NCBI GenBank assembly: GCA_014607495.2 | Contig: CP053161.1 | Location: 5,775,115-5,839,114 of the forward strand | Direction of reading: 5' to 3' | Origin: Carposina sasakii | Taxonomy: Eukaryota; Arthropoda; Insecta; Lepidoptera; Carposinidae | Length of the DNA: 64,000 bases | Part shown: positions 11,166 to 22,186 of the stretch, in pieces | How the letters are laid out: each line of letters begins with the position of its first letter | How positions within the stretch are numbered: position 1 is the stretch's first letter | Position numbers and translations under genes: made by a program | Notes under the pieces: generated by a model | Seen by the model: the letters and a program-made list of their open reading frames with translations, nothing else | Databases searched by the model: none | Told to the model about the DNA's origin: nothing

Positions 11166-11218
11166 GTAAAGTATCCCCGTAAGGGATAAAGGCGTGATTA
11201 TATGTATGTATGTATGTA
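11166..11218 (-). mobile_element. SINE-B head fragment
   Basis: CCCCGTAAGGGATAAAGGCG then TGATTATATGTATGTATG is the reverse complement of the SINE-B 5' end, with its ATGTATGT flank. Confidence 0.55.
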
Positions 11219-11663
11219 AAGTATTTCCTTACAAGATATATAAATATATGGCTGTATTCCCGAAACAAAGAACATATACAGTGTTAATTTAAAAACATCA
11301 TTAACCTCGCAGGACTAGATAGCTAAAATCATAAACAATAACATTTGTTCTACAAGTTTTATCATTACTCAATACATTAATTAAAAATGATTTTCCAAGC
11401 TTTTATTGTACTGTCGTGACATTTATAAGTCTATGTTCCATTCGTAGAAGGTTGACGCGCGCGATCGCGCGCTCACCTGTGCTTATGTACAGACTTAAGA
11501 ACATTCAGAAGTAATATTAAATTGATATTTATTTTTTTATGAAAGTAAAATATGTCAAATTATCGAAACTCGTAGAACAAATGTTGTTATTTATGATGGT
11601 AGCTACCTAGTCTTGCGAGGTTATTGATGTTTTAAAATTAATCCTGTATAAACTATAACTATA
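11219..11663. other. No recognisable feature
   Basis: AT-rich, with a small GCGCGCGATCGCGCGC-like patch at 11,457-11,472. No gene. Confidence 0.45.
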
Positions 11664-11718
11664 AGATCATATAGGAGATCCCATAGCCACGTTTAGTATA
11701 GCTGGGACAGATGAAAAT
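11664..11718 (-). mobile_element. Rep-C fragment
   Basis: AGGAGATCCCATAGCCACGT then TTAGTATAGCTGGGACAGA is a partial reverse-complement Rep-C copy. It is cut by the SINE-D target duplication. Confidence 0.55.
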
Positions 11719-11875
11719 ATTTATGATAGTATAAAATTATTAATAAAGAAAATGGAAAAAATTCTTCACCCGAGTGGGAATCGAACCCACGACCATAGCA
11801 AACCGTGCCAGCCGCTATAACCACTAAGCCACCGGGTCAATTCCTCTATTAATTATAATTAATTTATGATAGTAT
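11719..11875 (-). mobile_element. SINE-D, tRNA-derived, with 14-bp target duplication
   Basis: ATTTATGATAGTAT occurs exactly at 11,719-11,732 and 11,862-11,875. The minus strand between reads as a tRNA-like head with box A TGGCTTAGTGG and box B GGTTCGATTCC, both perfect Pol III matches. A short tail follows: GAATTTTTTCC, then CTTTATTAATAATTTTAT. It is a SINE rather than a tRNA gene because the arm pairing is incomplete and the same tail occurs at 53.7 and 58.1 kb. The perfect duplication suggests a fairly recent insertion. Confidence 0.85.
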
Positions 11876-14800
11876 TGCCAACATAATAGTATTAGACGTA
11901 GGTACTGCTTCTATAAATATCTATTGAGCATTAATATACATACAAATATGTGTTCTCATAATGGGATAATCAGAACTACAGGACCACAAAAGAAATAGAA
12001 CCGATAGTAAAATAACCATGAAAATATTTCCATGCGTAAACCATGGAACCTAAATAGCAAAATCAGATGACTACCTACATAGTGAAGTAGACATATCAAA
12101 CCCATTGATCGTGGCGAACACTTTCGAGCTCCTCTGTACCCGCGACCCGATAGACAATCAGGCACTTCATCAGTCAGTGAAACTGTCTTAACCATGGACG
12201 GTGTAAGTATAGTCGAGTTTTCATAATGGACTATTTGACAGTATTTTCCATATATTTAGATGGATTATAATAGTAACATTTGCCAGATAATCATATCGCC
12301 ACCATGAAAACTTCCCGAAAATTACCTATATGTTTTAGATTTGTCCATAACGCTGCATACAATCAACAATCGACTGACTTTACACGTATTTGTAGTATAA
12401 ACTTATGGCCACACAATAAAATAGCTATAAATTATGTAAATAGTCGGATGATGCTATTTTTAATTAATTTCTCACACATTTTTTTTTGATAAGCATAAAA
12501 TTAAATTTAAAATATAACATAGTCAATTAGCCAATTGATTGAGGTTAACTGATAGAAAATGTAATACAGCAATAAGTTACGAATGCTTATGTACAATATC
12601 TAAACTGTCTAAAAAATATTGCTTATATTAAACCTACTTGTGAACTTAAACTTTTGAGTTCCCTTGCTCTTGGACTGAATAAACAAATACAGAGTATAGC
12701 AAGCTCTATTTTCGATGTTCATCTGTTCAATATATATAGCTACAATTTTATCATCATTGCCCATGCATAATCAGATGACAAGTGGTACAACTCCATCCAA
12801 ACACCATCTCCGTGACAAACAGATGGTATCACCAGCGTTTCTCCACAGACGTGCCAAACGTTTGCTAAAACCTCTGTCCAACATCAAGATCTAACCTTTT
12901 TTAGTAATGCGACAAGATCTCCGTCTAATCCAAATAAATCTTTATGTCAGTATTCAAAATATAGTGCCTAAGAAGCTACATGCCCAGTGTTTAATTTTGG
13001 ATTTCATTGACGCCATTTTGAATTTTGTAAATTCTCTTATTAAGGCTGCAATTTTATCCGTGAAAAATCCGACAAATGTCAGAAATGTCTTCAGATATCA
13101 TCGGCGCACGATCGGCACGCTAGTTTTCACTCGGATTGCTTTTGTTCTACATTCACGAATATTTCGGAAACAATCGAAATTGTATTTCGGAGATGGGGTC
13201 GTGACATACCGGACTGGCTTTCACTAGACTGAATTTGGGAGCGATATCGAATTCCGATTACTAATATTTTAATTCTTATGTCATACACACATATAAACAA
13301 AGGTGTATTGCCAATGTGAGTTAGCAATAACAGCTGAGCAGAGAAGATCCCAATATCACACTTATATAAATGCAAAGATGATAATTAAGATCTTTGATAG
13401 ATGTAACTAAATTAAATAAAGTAAGTTCAGGAGTGTATTTATTTATGGGCGAGACCCATGTTTAGCAGTTGACTACTCATGACTGAAAATTATAGGAGTC
13501 TATTGTGCAAAGAAATATATTTTTTACAAAATCTAAATACCTACAAATGAAGTGTTGATTTTTAACCCTGGCTATTAGAAACTGCACAATATTTTCTATT
13601 GTTTTCTGCAAAACCAATGTTTATAAACATGTTTTCTGACCTTACAGTCCAAGAAGAGTTTTCTTAGTACCTATAACGTCTACGTTTCATCACATTGCTG
13701 AGGCTTTATATCCAGTACATAGAGTCCAGTTTACAACTGTTAACATTGAATGCATCATTGTTTTACATGATCAACTGGTGCATTTCTAACGCATGTGATT
13801 AAGGTCAGTTATTCGCAGTTCCACGTTTGAATTATGGAAATAGGAACGAATGGGAAAAAAAGGAAATATGAATGAATGGAAAAATCTTGCGCCGTATGTG
13901 TATTGTTTTGCTTTTTGTGAGGCAAACGTATTTATAGAGTGATGCATAAAATCTATTATTCGCACTGATGTCCAGAATAGAACATGGGCTACATACTTTT
14001 CTCATTCCAAAGAGGATGGGTAGAAGAGTGCAAATGACACACCCACTATTCACCAATTAGCCTAATCACCTTAATTGATTCTAAACAGCAAGTGGGTATA
14101 TAAAAATAAAACCGTCGTTTTCTTCCGCTCTAGCTTTCAGTACATCTTACTTATAACAGCTATTTTCTTGCGTTGGGGGTTAAAAACAAATGTCATTACA
14201 CTCGCAAATATCAGCCAGTCTGACCTGAAAACCTTATCTCCTGCGTCAGCTTGGAGTCCACAAAGAAAACAAAGTCAGTAGTATAAGGATGACAGTAGTG
14301 AGCTTATTTGGCGATAGTTCTTTAAGTGCTAGACCAGCCTCCTATTACGTAATGCACAAGCAAACATTGTGAAATCATTCAGTTCGTTACAAATGATAAT
14401 AAAAGGTTAGAAATCGTAAACGAATTTTTCTATGAAAATGCGATAAGCGCGTGATTTAGAATTTTTTTTTTTTTTGGTAAGAATTGGATAATTTTATCTC
14501 GGCTATATTTCCTGGCTTACCATTCTTAAAGAAGATTATTTCCACTGTGGAAGCAAGATATAGTTTTACACTGCTTGTATGTAAACCCTTGAAGTCAATT
14601 GGGATCTGCCATTTAATATGGCATATAATTTAATTTATTTCACTCGAGTTATACTATTTTCCTTAAATGTTGGCTTATCGATACCTTCCACTCCGATAGT
14701 CGATATCAACGCCATCTATTGTTCCATGGTGAAGGAAACACCATAGATCCAATACCAGCCTTATTTTGCCACCAAAATATACTAAAGCGGTTGTAATACA

Positions 14801-15807
14801 GCGTATATTCCCTTGTTTTGTTAACATCAAAGAGGTTTTTGATATCAATATGGCGACAGTAACAAATTATGTGATAGACTGAAAAATTGTCTGTAGATAG
14901 TGACAAGAAGCATGGTAGTAACGGTGCTACCTTATTAGGATACCATGGTGACGTCACCAGACGTGTCACCACCGAAATTATAGGTAGGTACATTAATGAA
15001 GTCTTTCTAGGAAGTCCAACGACTATGCGAAAGTTTGTAATTTTCAAAATCTTGTTTCTAATACCTATTAGTAAACCTGGAATAAAATATTACAATAATT
15101 CCGAGTTGTAAAGTTACATTTTGTATGGAAAAATCTAAGTTTACGGTTGGTATATCCGATTAAGATAACAACTTTTAATAGATCTTATCTTATAGACCTC
15201 TCCAAAATGAAAACTAAAAACACAATAATTAAGACATACTACCCAAGTACTTTTACATTTCTGCATTGCATTTTCATTAGGTGGAGAATAATCTTAATCC
15301 TGCCAAAAAAAAACATTTCCATGTAAAATGTTGTCCAAACTCGCACTGTTAAAAAGTTATTAAATATCATGTAGAGCCAAGCTTCTAACTAACGTCCTTA
15401 ACTCTACCGGGACAAACTTCACAAGCTCTACATGTCAGTCAAAATATTTATATGGCTTGGTCCTTTCACAACATTCATACATACATACATAAAAATCACG
15501 CGTCTTTCCAATCACAACTCACAACATTTATTTATTTATTTGGAAACAAGCAGACACAGATGTACATTCACATTATGCCCTGGTCAATATCTTTTTTTTT
15601 TAAAGATACAATAAGTTCCAAGTGCCATTAAACCGGAAGGGTTTCACTTGGCACCCATAACGTAACTATCAGTTTATAGATTACTTACTAGTAGTATACT
15701 TACTAGATTACTTAACAAATGTGATTAGCAGTTTCATCGTCCCCATACAAAAGTGCCATTCCTAGCAGCACCGAGACACATGGTCCTTTCGCTACATTCA
15801 CATTAGG
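11876..15807. other. Long stretch without transposon signatures
   Basis: About 3.9 kb with no family that I recognise. The longest frame here is 12,907-13,227 (+, 106 codons), rich in I, L, F and N without any motif, and I do not call it a gene. Minor items: a perfect 12-bp palindrome GGTGACGTCACC at 14,947-14,958, which contains a CRE-like TGACGTCA, and an imperfect hairpin at 15,617-15,649 (CCAAGTG ... CACTTGG). Unannotated exons or enhancers here cannot be excluded. Confidence 0.45.
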
Positions 15808-16140
15808 CTTGTTGGCAACTCCAACATGTTAGTATTAAGTTAAATAGTTCTGTATGTGGCAACACTTTTTCTTTTTCCTGTTACGGCGTCGGTTTTGTAA
15901 TGGCGTCTTGTGTATGCTTCTAAGTGAAATAAAACGGAGATATAAAACTCATGGACCTTGTCATTTGCGCTCCAAGCAGCCTATGGATGCTATACAATCC
16001 TACATATATCTTCGATGAGTGGTAACGCCACCACTGTCCCCTAATATGAACGATCCGCTCGTGGACAGTAAAATAGATTGCCACAAGAACAATTGGTCGG
16101 TGTAAGTAGCGTGGTACTTATTTACAGTAATAAAGTGTCG
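15808..16140 (+). mobile_element. Possible solo-LTR or LTR-retrotransposon remnant
   Basis: Starts TGTTGGCAACTCCAACATG, contains GTGGCAACACTTTTTC and a GAAATAAAACGGAGATATAAAA stretch that would serve as a polyadenylation region, and continues past GCTCCAAGCAGCC. The TG start and AATAAA placement resemble a BEL/Pao-like LTR. I could not find a second LTR, a primer-binding site or coding sequence. This is a weak call. Confidence 0.2.
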
Positions 16141-16173
16141 ATAACCGATTAATTTAATGCGTTTATTAAATTG

Positions 16174-16487
16174 TACAGGGAGTAACAAAAAGGCTATGTT
16201 AAGAGAAACGCTATGAATATAGCCCTAATAGATAAGCTGTCTACAAAATTTGAGGCTCGAAACATATGTACTATATTGAGATAGTCTTGAGAATTTCTGA
16301 ACTCAGAAATGAACATGATACAATCTTAAAAAATTAACAAATGATTTCGAATCTCAACATTTTGTGGACAGGTGCTCAGTAGTCAATATACATATTCATA
16401 GCATTTTATTTAAGATACTTCTTTAGTGCTACGTCCAGCAGTGGACTGCAATTGGCTGAAGACCGACCCCTTTAGTTACGCCCTGTA
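16174..16487. mobile_element. MITE-1 carrying a tiny LINE insertion
   Basis: CAGGGAGTAACAAAAAGG at 16,176 and AGTTACGCCCTG ending at 16,485 are the inverted termini, flanked by TA on both sides. A 42-nt piece of the RTE-like LINE 3' end lies at 16,428-16,469 between 7-bp repeats CTTTAGT. Confidence 0.8.
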
Positions 16488-16883
16488 TAAGTAACTCTGG
16501 TTTTCTTATTCTTATCAGATCTATCTTACCTATACAAAATGGATGCAAGCACTACCAGAAGACAGGAAATAAACTTACCTGAAAAAAGAAAAGATATTCG
16601 GTCAGTCGAAGATGGGAACTAGGAAGATAAATTGACATTTATATATAGATATGCCTTAGTTTAAACCAGAAAGGTTCATTAAGTGAGTTTTAACAAGTAT
16701 TAAACTAATTGCTAAGTGCAGTTAGCCGCATCAAAACTTTTATATTCCGATTAATTTAACATCTATCATATATGACGTCTCTTTCTGTAAATATTGAAAA
16801 AAGAAAGAAACACACACAGTGTATGTGTGTGCTAATTTGTAAATAAAAAGCGGGTGGGGCTGTGTCGGGGCACACGGCCGTTG
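16488..16883. other. No recognisable feature
   Basis: AT-rich; a GC patch at 16,848-16,882 (GGGTGGGGCTGTGTCGGGGC) has no recognised role. Confidence 0.4.
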
Positions 16884-17598
16884 GTTTTAACGTGAAACGT
16901 CTATGTTAGCGAATCGCTTTTAAAGTAAAAGATTGAAATGAAAACAAGATGGACGCTGTTTTAAGTATTTTAATAAAAAAGAACAGGTACGTAATAGAAA
17001 CATAAAATACATAGCAAATGTTTATATATTTATTGTCACGTTCTGGTTATTTTAAATAGCAGCCGCCCACGACTTCGTCCGTGTGAGGGGGCGTTGTACC
17101 CGTGCGAAGCCGGGCAGGTTGTTGTATAGACTGTAGCCTTCCTTGGTAAATGGGCTATCTAACACTGAAAGAATTTTTCAAATCAGACCAGTAGTTCCTG
17201 AGATTAGCGCGTTCAAACAAACAAACAAACAAACTCTTCAGCTTTATAATATTAGTATAGATATAAATACTGTCCAAATTACACTTATTTTTGTATAAAT
17301 CAATCGGTTCAAATAAACTTGACAAACACACGAAAGAATCACCACGCTAAGTGGAGTCACGAGTTACCGCATAGAAACAAGCGTGAGCGCCGGTTTCGCA
17401 CAGTTATCGCACTATCCCTCCCCCGATCAATTCATAACATCTATATAAGTGAAATATTTACACCACATTTTTGTTTCTAAGACTAATAGTTTTTTAATTA
17501 TTAAGGTACGATGATATAGACCTTTTCGTTACGGTCCAGTTTTTAAACCTGGTACCCGTATGTTTCGGCGCGATTTTAAAGACGTTTCACGTCAAAAC
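16884..17598. repeat. 19-bp inverted repeats 677 bp apart
   Basis: GTTTTAACGTGAAACGTCT at 16,884-16,902 is the reverse complement, with one mismatch, of 17,580-17,598. They bracket a Helitron H2 and about 300 bp of unassigned sequence. They may be the inner parts of transposon termini. Confidence 0.55.
17056..17261 (-). mobile_element. Helitron H2
   Basis: On the minus strand it begins TCTATACTAATATTATAAAG, has the H2 phrase GAAGAGTTTG followed by a TTTG run, and ends near GTCGTGGGCGGCTGCTAT, where CTAG would be expected. It has no coding capacity and depends on an autonomous Helitron elsewhere. Confidence 0.75.
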
Positions 17599-17824
17599 AA
17601 AATCTGGATTAGGCTTAGCGATAAATTCAAAAGAAACAATACACAATAGCTAATTATCGATGAGAGTCAATCACATTTTACGCGGCAAAAATATCGACAG
17701 CAGGTAAGTAACAAAAATTTTGAAATCGCCAATTCTCGTGGTCAGAGCCTACTTTCGTCCGAGCTATGCAAGTAAAGTATACTAGACATGGATTCTATTT
17801 ATAGTAAGAACAAAGTAATGAAGT
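17599..17824. other. No recognisable feature
   Basis: Nothing supportable seen. Confidence 0.4.
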
Positions 17825-18372
17825 GCGCGATACTATCGCTGCAACTCACCGCTCGCATCGCTATCTGATGCTAGTGACGCGAATGTAGCGATACACACGG
17901 CCCATATATTAAATGTCTGGCTAAAGCAATACGACAGCAAAAATTGCACAATATGATTGCTCATAAAATTCGCAGTAACAAAAATCTCAATAGCCGCGAC
18001 CAGACCGACCGAGCAAGGCTCGCGCGGCAGCCCTCGAGCCATTGCCTCGGCCGAGTCGGTCGATGTGGACGTGGCTCGGGCTGCCTCGGGTGCACGTTGT
18101 CTCGGCCGAGCGATAGAGCCATCGGCTGTCGGTAAACGGGCCGTGCTCAAAGGTGCCTAAGTGTGCGCTGTGCCTTCGGTGTGGACGGTCTGATTTGGCT
18201 CGCGAGCGCTTGTTGTTGGTTTATCATGAACTTGATGCTCGGGACTTCTGATGACTTCTGAGGATCGCCTCTGTGTTCCAGAGTGATGCGCGAATCTGGA
18301 TCGCAGGACCAGGCTCGCGAGCCACTACATCGAGACTGCCGCGCGAGTCCAAACGGCTGGTGTGGACGCGGT
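17825..18372. other. CpG-rich block
   Basis: Clearly richer in G+C and CpG than its surroundings, with repeated GGCTCG, CTCGGCCGAG and TGTGGACG motifs. A minus-strand frame (17,833-18,150, 105 codons) crosses it; its C-terminal half is hydrophobic but I do not recognise it. The block is followed at 18,390-18,455 by ATGCGCTATCGCATTGC, resembling the MITE-6 interior. The simplest reading is a GC-rich DNA transposon derivative; a CpG-rich regulatory segment or exon is possible but I saw no paired splice signals. Confidence 0.4.
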
Positions 18373-18614
18373 TAATAACATTTTAACGAGAATATTCTAC
18401 AATATGCGCTATCGCATTGCTACTGCTTTGCTTTACTACTTACATAATTAAATGCATATCCTTTCGCGCGTGTATTAAAGTCGGGTAAGAAACTCAGAGG
18501 CGCGTCTTCGGGCGATGAGCGAGCAACTTTCTTAAATTTTTAATTTTTTTATTACACAATTTCTGTTATTTTATGTGAGAGAAACTTTAAGTTACTTATT
18601 CTTATCCTTTACTG

Positions 18615-19225
18615 TACATATATGTATTAATGAATTTATTTCATGTACAGATTTTAATGTTGTAAAATTATCACTTAGCTCGTACCTCGGAAAGCACGTA
18701 AAACTGTTGGTCCTGCGCCTGATCTCTCTCCGGTCGTGTCGCGTTTCCGTCCCGTCGGGGTCACCAAAGTAAAGTCAAATCTGTACATATAATAAAATTG
18801 TAACGGATCTATGTTTGTGCACGCTAATCGCAGAAACGGCTGAACCGATTTCGATGCAGTTTTCAGGAATATCTTGTGACAGGTCCCACTTAACATATAG
18901 GCTGCTATTCATCCCGGGAAAATGTTTTTATCCCGGATAATTTTGACATTTTGTTTTTTCTGCAGTCCACGCGGACGGAGTCGCAGGCGTCCACTAGTTA
19001 TAAATAAGCGTTGCCTAGTTGCACGTTTTTAGCGATCCGCAATGCAATCGTTGCGTGGTTTGGTGGCGGCGGAACCCAGCCGCTACAAGAGTAAAGGAAT
19101 AGAGAGTGCATCTGTGTTTGCGCACACACTTATGCACTATAATATCTCCTGCGTACCTGACCAATCTCCGTAGAGATTGGTCGCCTTGGCCGAAATACGG
19201 TCGGGGTTCATCATCATCATATATT
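18615..19225 (+). mobile_element. SINE-E, tRNA head missing, split by about 325 bp
   Basis: The left part (18,615-18,760) matches the SINE-E body from AATGAATTTATTTCATGTAC to TTCCGTCCCGTCGG. The right part resumes at about 19,088 with GAGTAAAGGAATAGAGAGTG and ends in TTCATCATCATCAT. Between them are a complete Helitron (18,780-18,997) and GC-rich sequence around 19,010-19,085 of unknown origin. Confidence 0.75.
18780..18997 (+). mobile_element. Helitron H1, complete but internally deleted
   Basis: 5' TCTGTACATATAATAAAATT and 3' GTCGCAGGCGTCCACTAG define exact ends. The base before is A and the base after is T, the normal Helitron target. Compared with the copy at 39.1 kb it lacks about 100 bp near the 5' end. 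It contains GAAACGGCTGAACCGATTTC and TTATCCCGGATAATTTTGAC. Confidence 0.85.
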
Positions 19226-19811
19226 AAAACAAATTACAATTTTAACTCAAAGGAGAAATGTACCTACAATAATAATGACATTAAAAGATCCTCTTAAAAG
19301 TTCCTCTATCATAATTTTTTTTTCTATACATATAATCAATTATATAGCTTGCTTTTTTATTGCACATTCTATCCATCTGTATGTACAGACGAGGTGCCGA
19401 AGCAATGCCGTGCAGCCGGTCCGCGCTCGACACATTTGCTAAACCACCGAGAGCATGGCCACTTGTTAACCGCTAGTTAAACCGCACCTAAACTACGGCT
19501 AACGCGTGCTAAATGCTGGTAAACTAATGCGGTATTACTAATGTATAATCAGATCGTTAGCTAACTTTATGTTGGTGGTTTTGCGCACTGTATTCATATC
19601 TGAAGTTGTTGTAATTGGACACTGATATGGAATTTGACTCTAGTGAAATTATTTCAAAATTTTGATGAAGATGACGAATGAAAATATTGATAAATTTGTC
19701 ACAAACAAGTTTGTTTGTTTGTGAGTTAATTTGAGCAGTTGAATTTATTATAAATTGAGGAAAGATTACGTTGCATATAAAATGATAATTTGTAAATAAA
19801 ATTCACTTTAA
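19226..19811. other. No recognisable feature
   Basis: Mixed AT-rich sequence; no family recognised. Confidence 0.4.
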
Positions 19812-20044
19812 TCCTATTAATATTAAAAACGCGAAAGTTTGTGAGTATGGATGGATGGATGTTGTTTTATTTTTCACGTAAAAACGGCTGGAGCGATTTT
19901 AATAAAATTTAGTGTGGTGTTAGCTGACACACTGGATTAACATATAGGCTACTTTTTAACCCGGGAAAATATTTTTATCCCGGATAATTTCGACATTTTG
20001 TTTTTTCTTACTGTTACTACTTTTTAACTAGTGGCGTCCACTAG
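19812..20044 (+). mobile_element. Helitron H1 with rebuilt 3' hairpin
   Basis: Starts A|TCCTATTAATATTAAAAAC, carries GTATGGATGGATGGATG, CGGCTGGAGCGATTTTAATA and TTATCCCGGATAATTTCGAC, and ends CGTCCACTAG|T. The usual GCAGTCCACGCGGACGG segment is replaced, so the last bases form AACTAGTGG CGT CCACTAGTT (20,026-20,046), a hairpin unlike the other copies. Confidence 0.85.
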
Positions 20045-21121
20045 TTAAATATATGTTACCATGGATCAAAAATCAGCATACCTAGCTTTAATCGTTTTTC
20101 TTTGCATTCACTATGATGTATAATACATACATACATAAATGAATCATCCATATTTCGTAAAAGGAAAGTTAAATGCATTTTAGGTTAAGGATATCAAAAA
20201 CCGCAAGTTTACCGGTTTGTTTGTTAGTCATTATAATATCCTGGTCATGCCTTTCTTATAATAATGTAATGAAGAAAATACTTATTAATATTACATTTAA
20301 GTTTTATCCGTATTAGCCATTATTCTAAAATAATGTTATAAAACTACCTATACGGGTACTTGTAAGGCTATCTCGGTTTTCAGTTACCCGTCATTTATTT
20401 TTTATTTTTTTTATTTATGTATATACTGGTATGTATATACCTAAGTATATATATTTATATATTTAAACTTTACAGTGGTTAGAGAATTTAGACAGTGGTT
20501 AATAATTTTTCATCACCCTCGTGAATATGCAAATAATTTGTGCTAAAAACCTTGACAATTTATCAATGAAGCGTAAAAAAGGCCGCGTTAATTAAAAATC
20601 CTAATTAATTACATATTTTAAAACCTATAAAATTAAAATGCTTAACGAAATCTTGTCCTATCTTTATGTTAAATCTAGAAAAGTTTAATACCTACGACAA
20701 AACCTTGTATTTATGTTTAATCCTATTTCAAAATATTAACAGTATTTTAAATTAACCTAGAATTCGAAAAGGTATATTTAATAACGTGCTTAAAATTCTA
20801 ATATTAAGAAACGACAAGTTAATTTTGTAAAACATACAAAAATAAGAATATTAAAATAAATCACCTGCTCAAAATGGAATTATATGTATTTTATATTTAA
20901 ATTCGGTGAGTATACACACTATGTGTGTAATTTATTAGTAAGCTATCTAAGATTATATATTACACAATTACTATCGCGGCTTGAATCCCAATGTGTATAG
21001 CGACAAAGGCGTGCTTATATGTTAAATTAATATATCTTCCACAATCAGCATTTCAAATCACTACTTATGTCAAGTGTAGGTGATGTAGGCAATTAGATAC
21101 TGATATTTAACTTCATACGTA
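20045..21121. other. AT-rich, no recognisable feature
   Basis: Over 1 kb of very AT-rich sequence with no open frame, repeat family or structured signal that I can support. Confidence 0.5.
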
Positions 21122-21383
21122 TACAGGGTGTAACAAAAGTAATGTTAAGCGAAAAGCTATGTAAATTGCCAACTAAGAGGAACATACCCACAAAATTTTA
21201 GACTCAAAATCACATGTTTATTTTTGTAGATAGTATGGAGAATTTCTAAACAACTCAAGAATGTTCATACAATCTTGAGAAAATATACATGGGATTTCGA
21301 GTCTCAAATTTTGGAAATAGGTTCTCTACAGTGGGCTATTTACATAGCTTTTGCTTAATATACCCTTTCTGTTACACCCTGTA
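21122..21383. mobile_element. MITE-1, near-complete
   Basis: CAGGGTGTAACAAAAGTAAT at 21,124 and CTTTCTGTTACACCCTG ending at 21,381, with TA on both sides. The halves are long imperfect inverted repeats (GAAAAGCTATGTAAATTG against CTATTTACATAGCTTTTG). Plus-strand open frames here are translations of the repeat. Confidence 0.85.
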
Positions 21384-21397
21384 TACTTTCTCTCAAT

Positions 21398-21540
21398 TTA
21401 GGGCCGATTTTTCCAATGCTCAGCGAGAGAGAGAGAGAGAAAAAGTTGATGCTGTCTCTATCTTGATCAAGTTTTATAGAAAGACAGCATCAAATTATCC
21501 TTCAGATAGGCTATTTGACTACTGAAAAAATCGGCCTTAG
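21398..21540. mobile_element. MITE-4
   Basis: Inverted ends TTAGGGCCGATTTTTCC and GAAAAAATCGGCCTTAG enclose about 110 bp with a (GA)n run at 21,424-21,441 and ATCTTGATCAAGTTTTATA. A second copy lies at 52,589-52,708. Confidence 0.75.
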
Positions 21541-21671
21541 AAAAAAACAAGCAATTTTATTAAACGTTACAATTAATATAACATCTTATCAGATATAGCT
21601 GATATGAATATTTTTGTTTTTAAATATGAAACCAACTATCAAATAGATTATAGGTATACGTACATACATAC

Positions 21672-21870
21672 CAGCCTATTACAGTACACCGCTGAACGTA
21701 GACCTACCCCGCCTAGCCACTAGACTGCTGTTATTGGGGGTTTTTGCCCATAGTCACCACACGAGCCAGGCTAGGCGGGTTGATAACCGCAGTGTGATTT
21801 TCGAACTATGTTGGCGACACGGTAGGCTAGCTGCCCACCTTCCGAAAACCCTTACTCGCCTCTTAAGATA
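21672..21870 (-). mobile_element. SINE-A, rearranged copy
   Basis: Minus-strand SINE-A: CAGCCTATTACAGTACACCG is its 3' end, and TTTTTGCCCATAGTCACCAC and ACCGCAGTGTGATTTTCG follow. The stretch CCGCCTAGCCACTAG appears to be a local rearrangement, with GCCAGGCTAGGCGGGTTG nearby as partial inverted matches. Confidence 0.7.
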
Positions 21871-21964
21871 CCTATACAGACTAATAAAATATTATTCCAA
21901 AAAATTATTCAATCATAACTAACATCACACAGTAGCCGCTACAATAAAATCCAATAACGCCCAC

Positions 21965-22068
21965 AGATTATCCGACGATAACTATCGATTCCCACATATC
22001 GATATATCTATCGATCTATTTACCGAGAACCAGATCTATCGATAGTCAAAGCTATTGTAGTAGACGAT
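21965..22068. promoter_or_regulatory. Dense cluster of CGATA / TATCGATA motifs
   Basis: In about 100 bp there are eight CGATA half-sites on the two strands, including two full TATCGATA palindromes. In flies CGATA clusters bind BEAF-32 and TATCGATA binds DREF. Activity here is inference. The outer pair ACTATCGAT/ATCGATAGT could equally be the ends of a small inverted-repeat element. Confidence 0.35.
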
Positions 22069-22186
22069 ACATCTGGTTTGGAGTCCAATGGCGTACTAAA
22101 TTAATCTGTGATTAAATTACATGTTGGCTTTCATTTGTTTTCACTTCAATGTTAGGGTTCCTTTGCTGATGCGGGGCCCATGTATA

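Noticed and set aside
11733..11861. True tRNA gene
   Set aside because: Boxes A and B are good, but the stems do not complete a cloverleaf and the same sequence with the same tail recurs at two other sites, marking a SINE.
12907..13227. 106-codon plus frame
   Set aside because: No motif, no splice or promoter context, AT-rich residue content; expected by chance in 64 kb.
14947..14958. CRE-like palindrome GGTGACGTCACC as an enhancer
   Set aside because: A single 12-bp match in a featureless stretch is weak; recorded only in the region note.
17833..18150. 105-codon minus frame in the CpG-rich block
   Set aside because: Open frames are common in CpG-rich DNA; no family recognised, and the plus strand is also open in parts.
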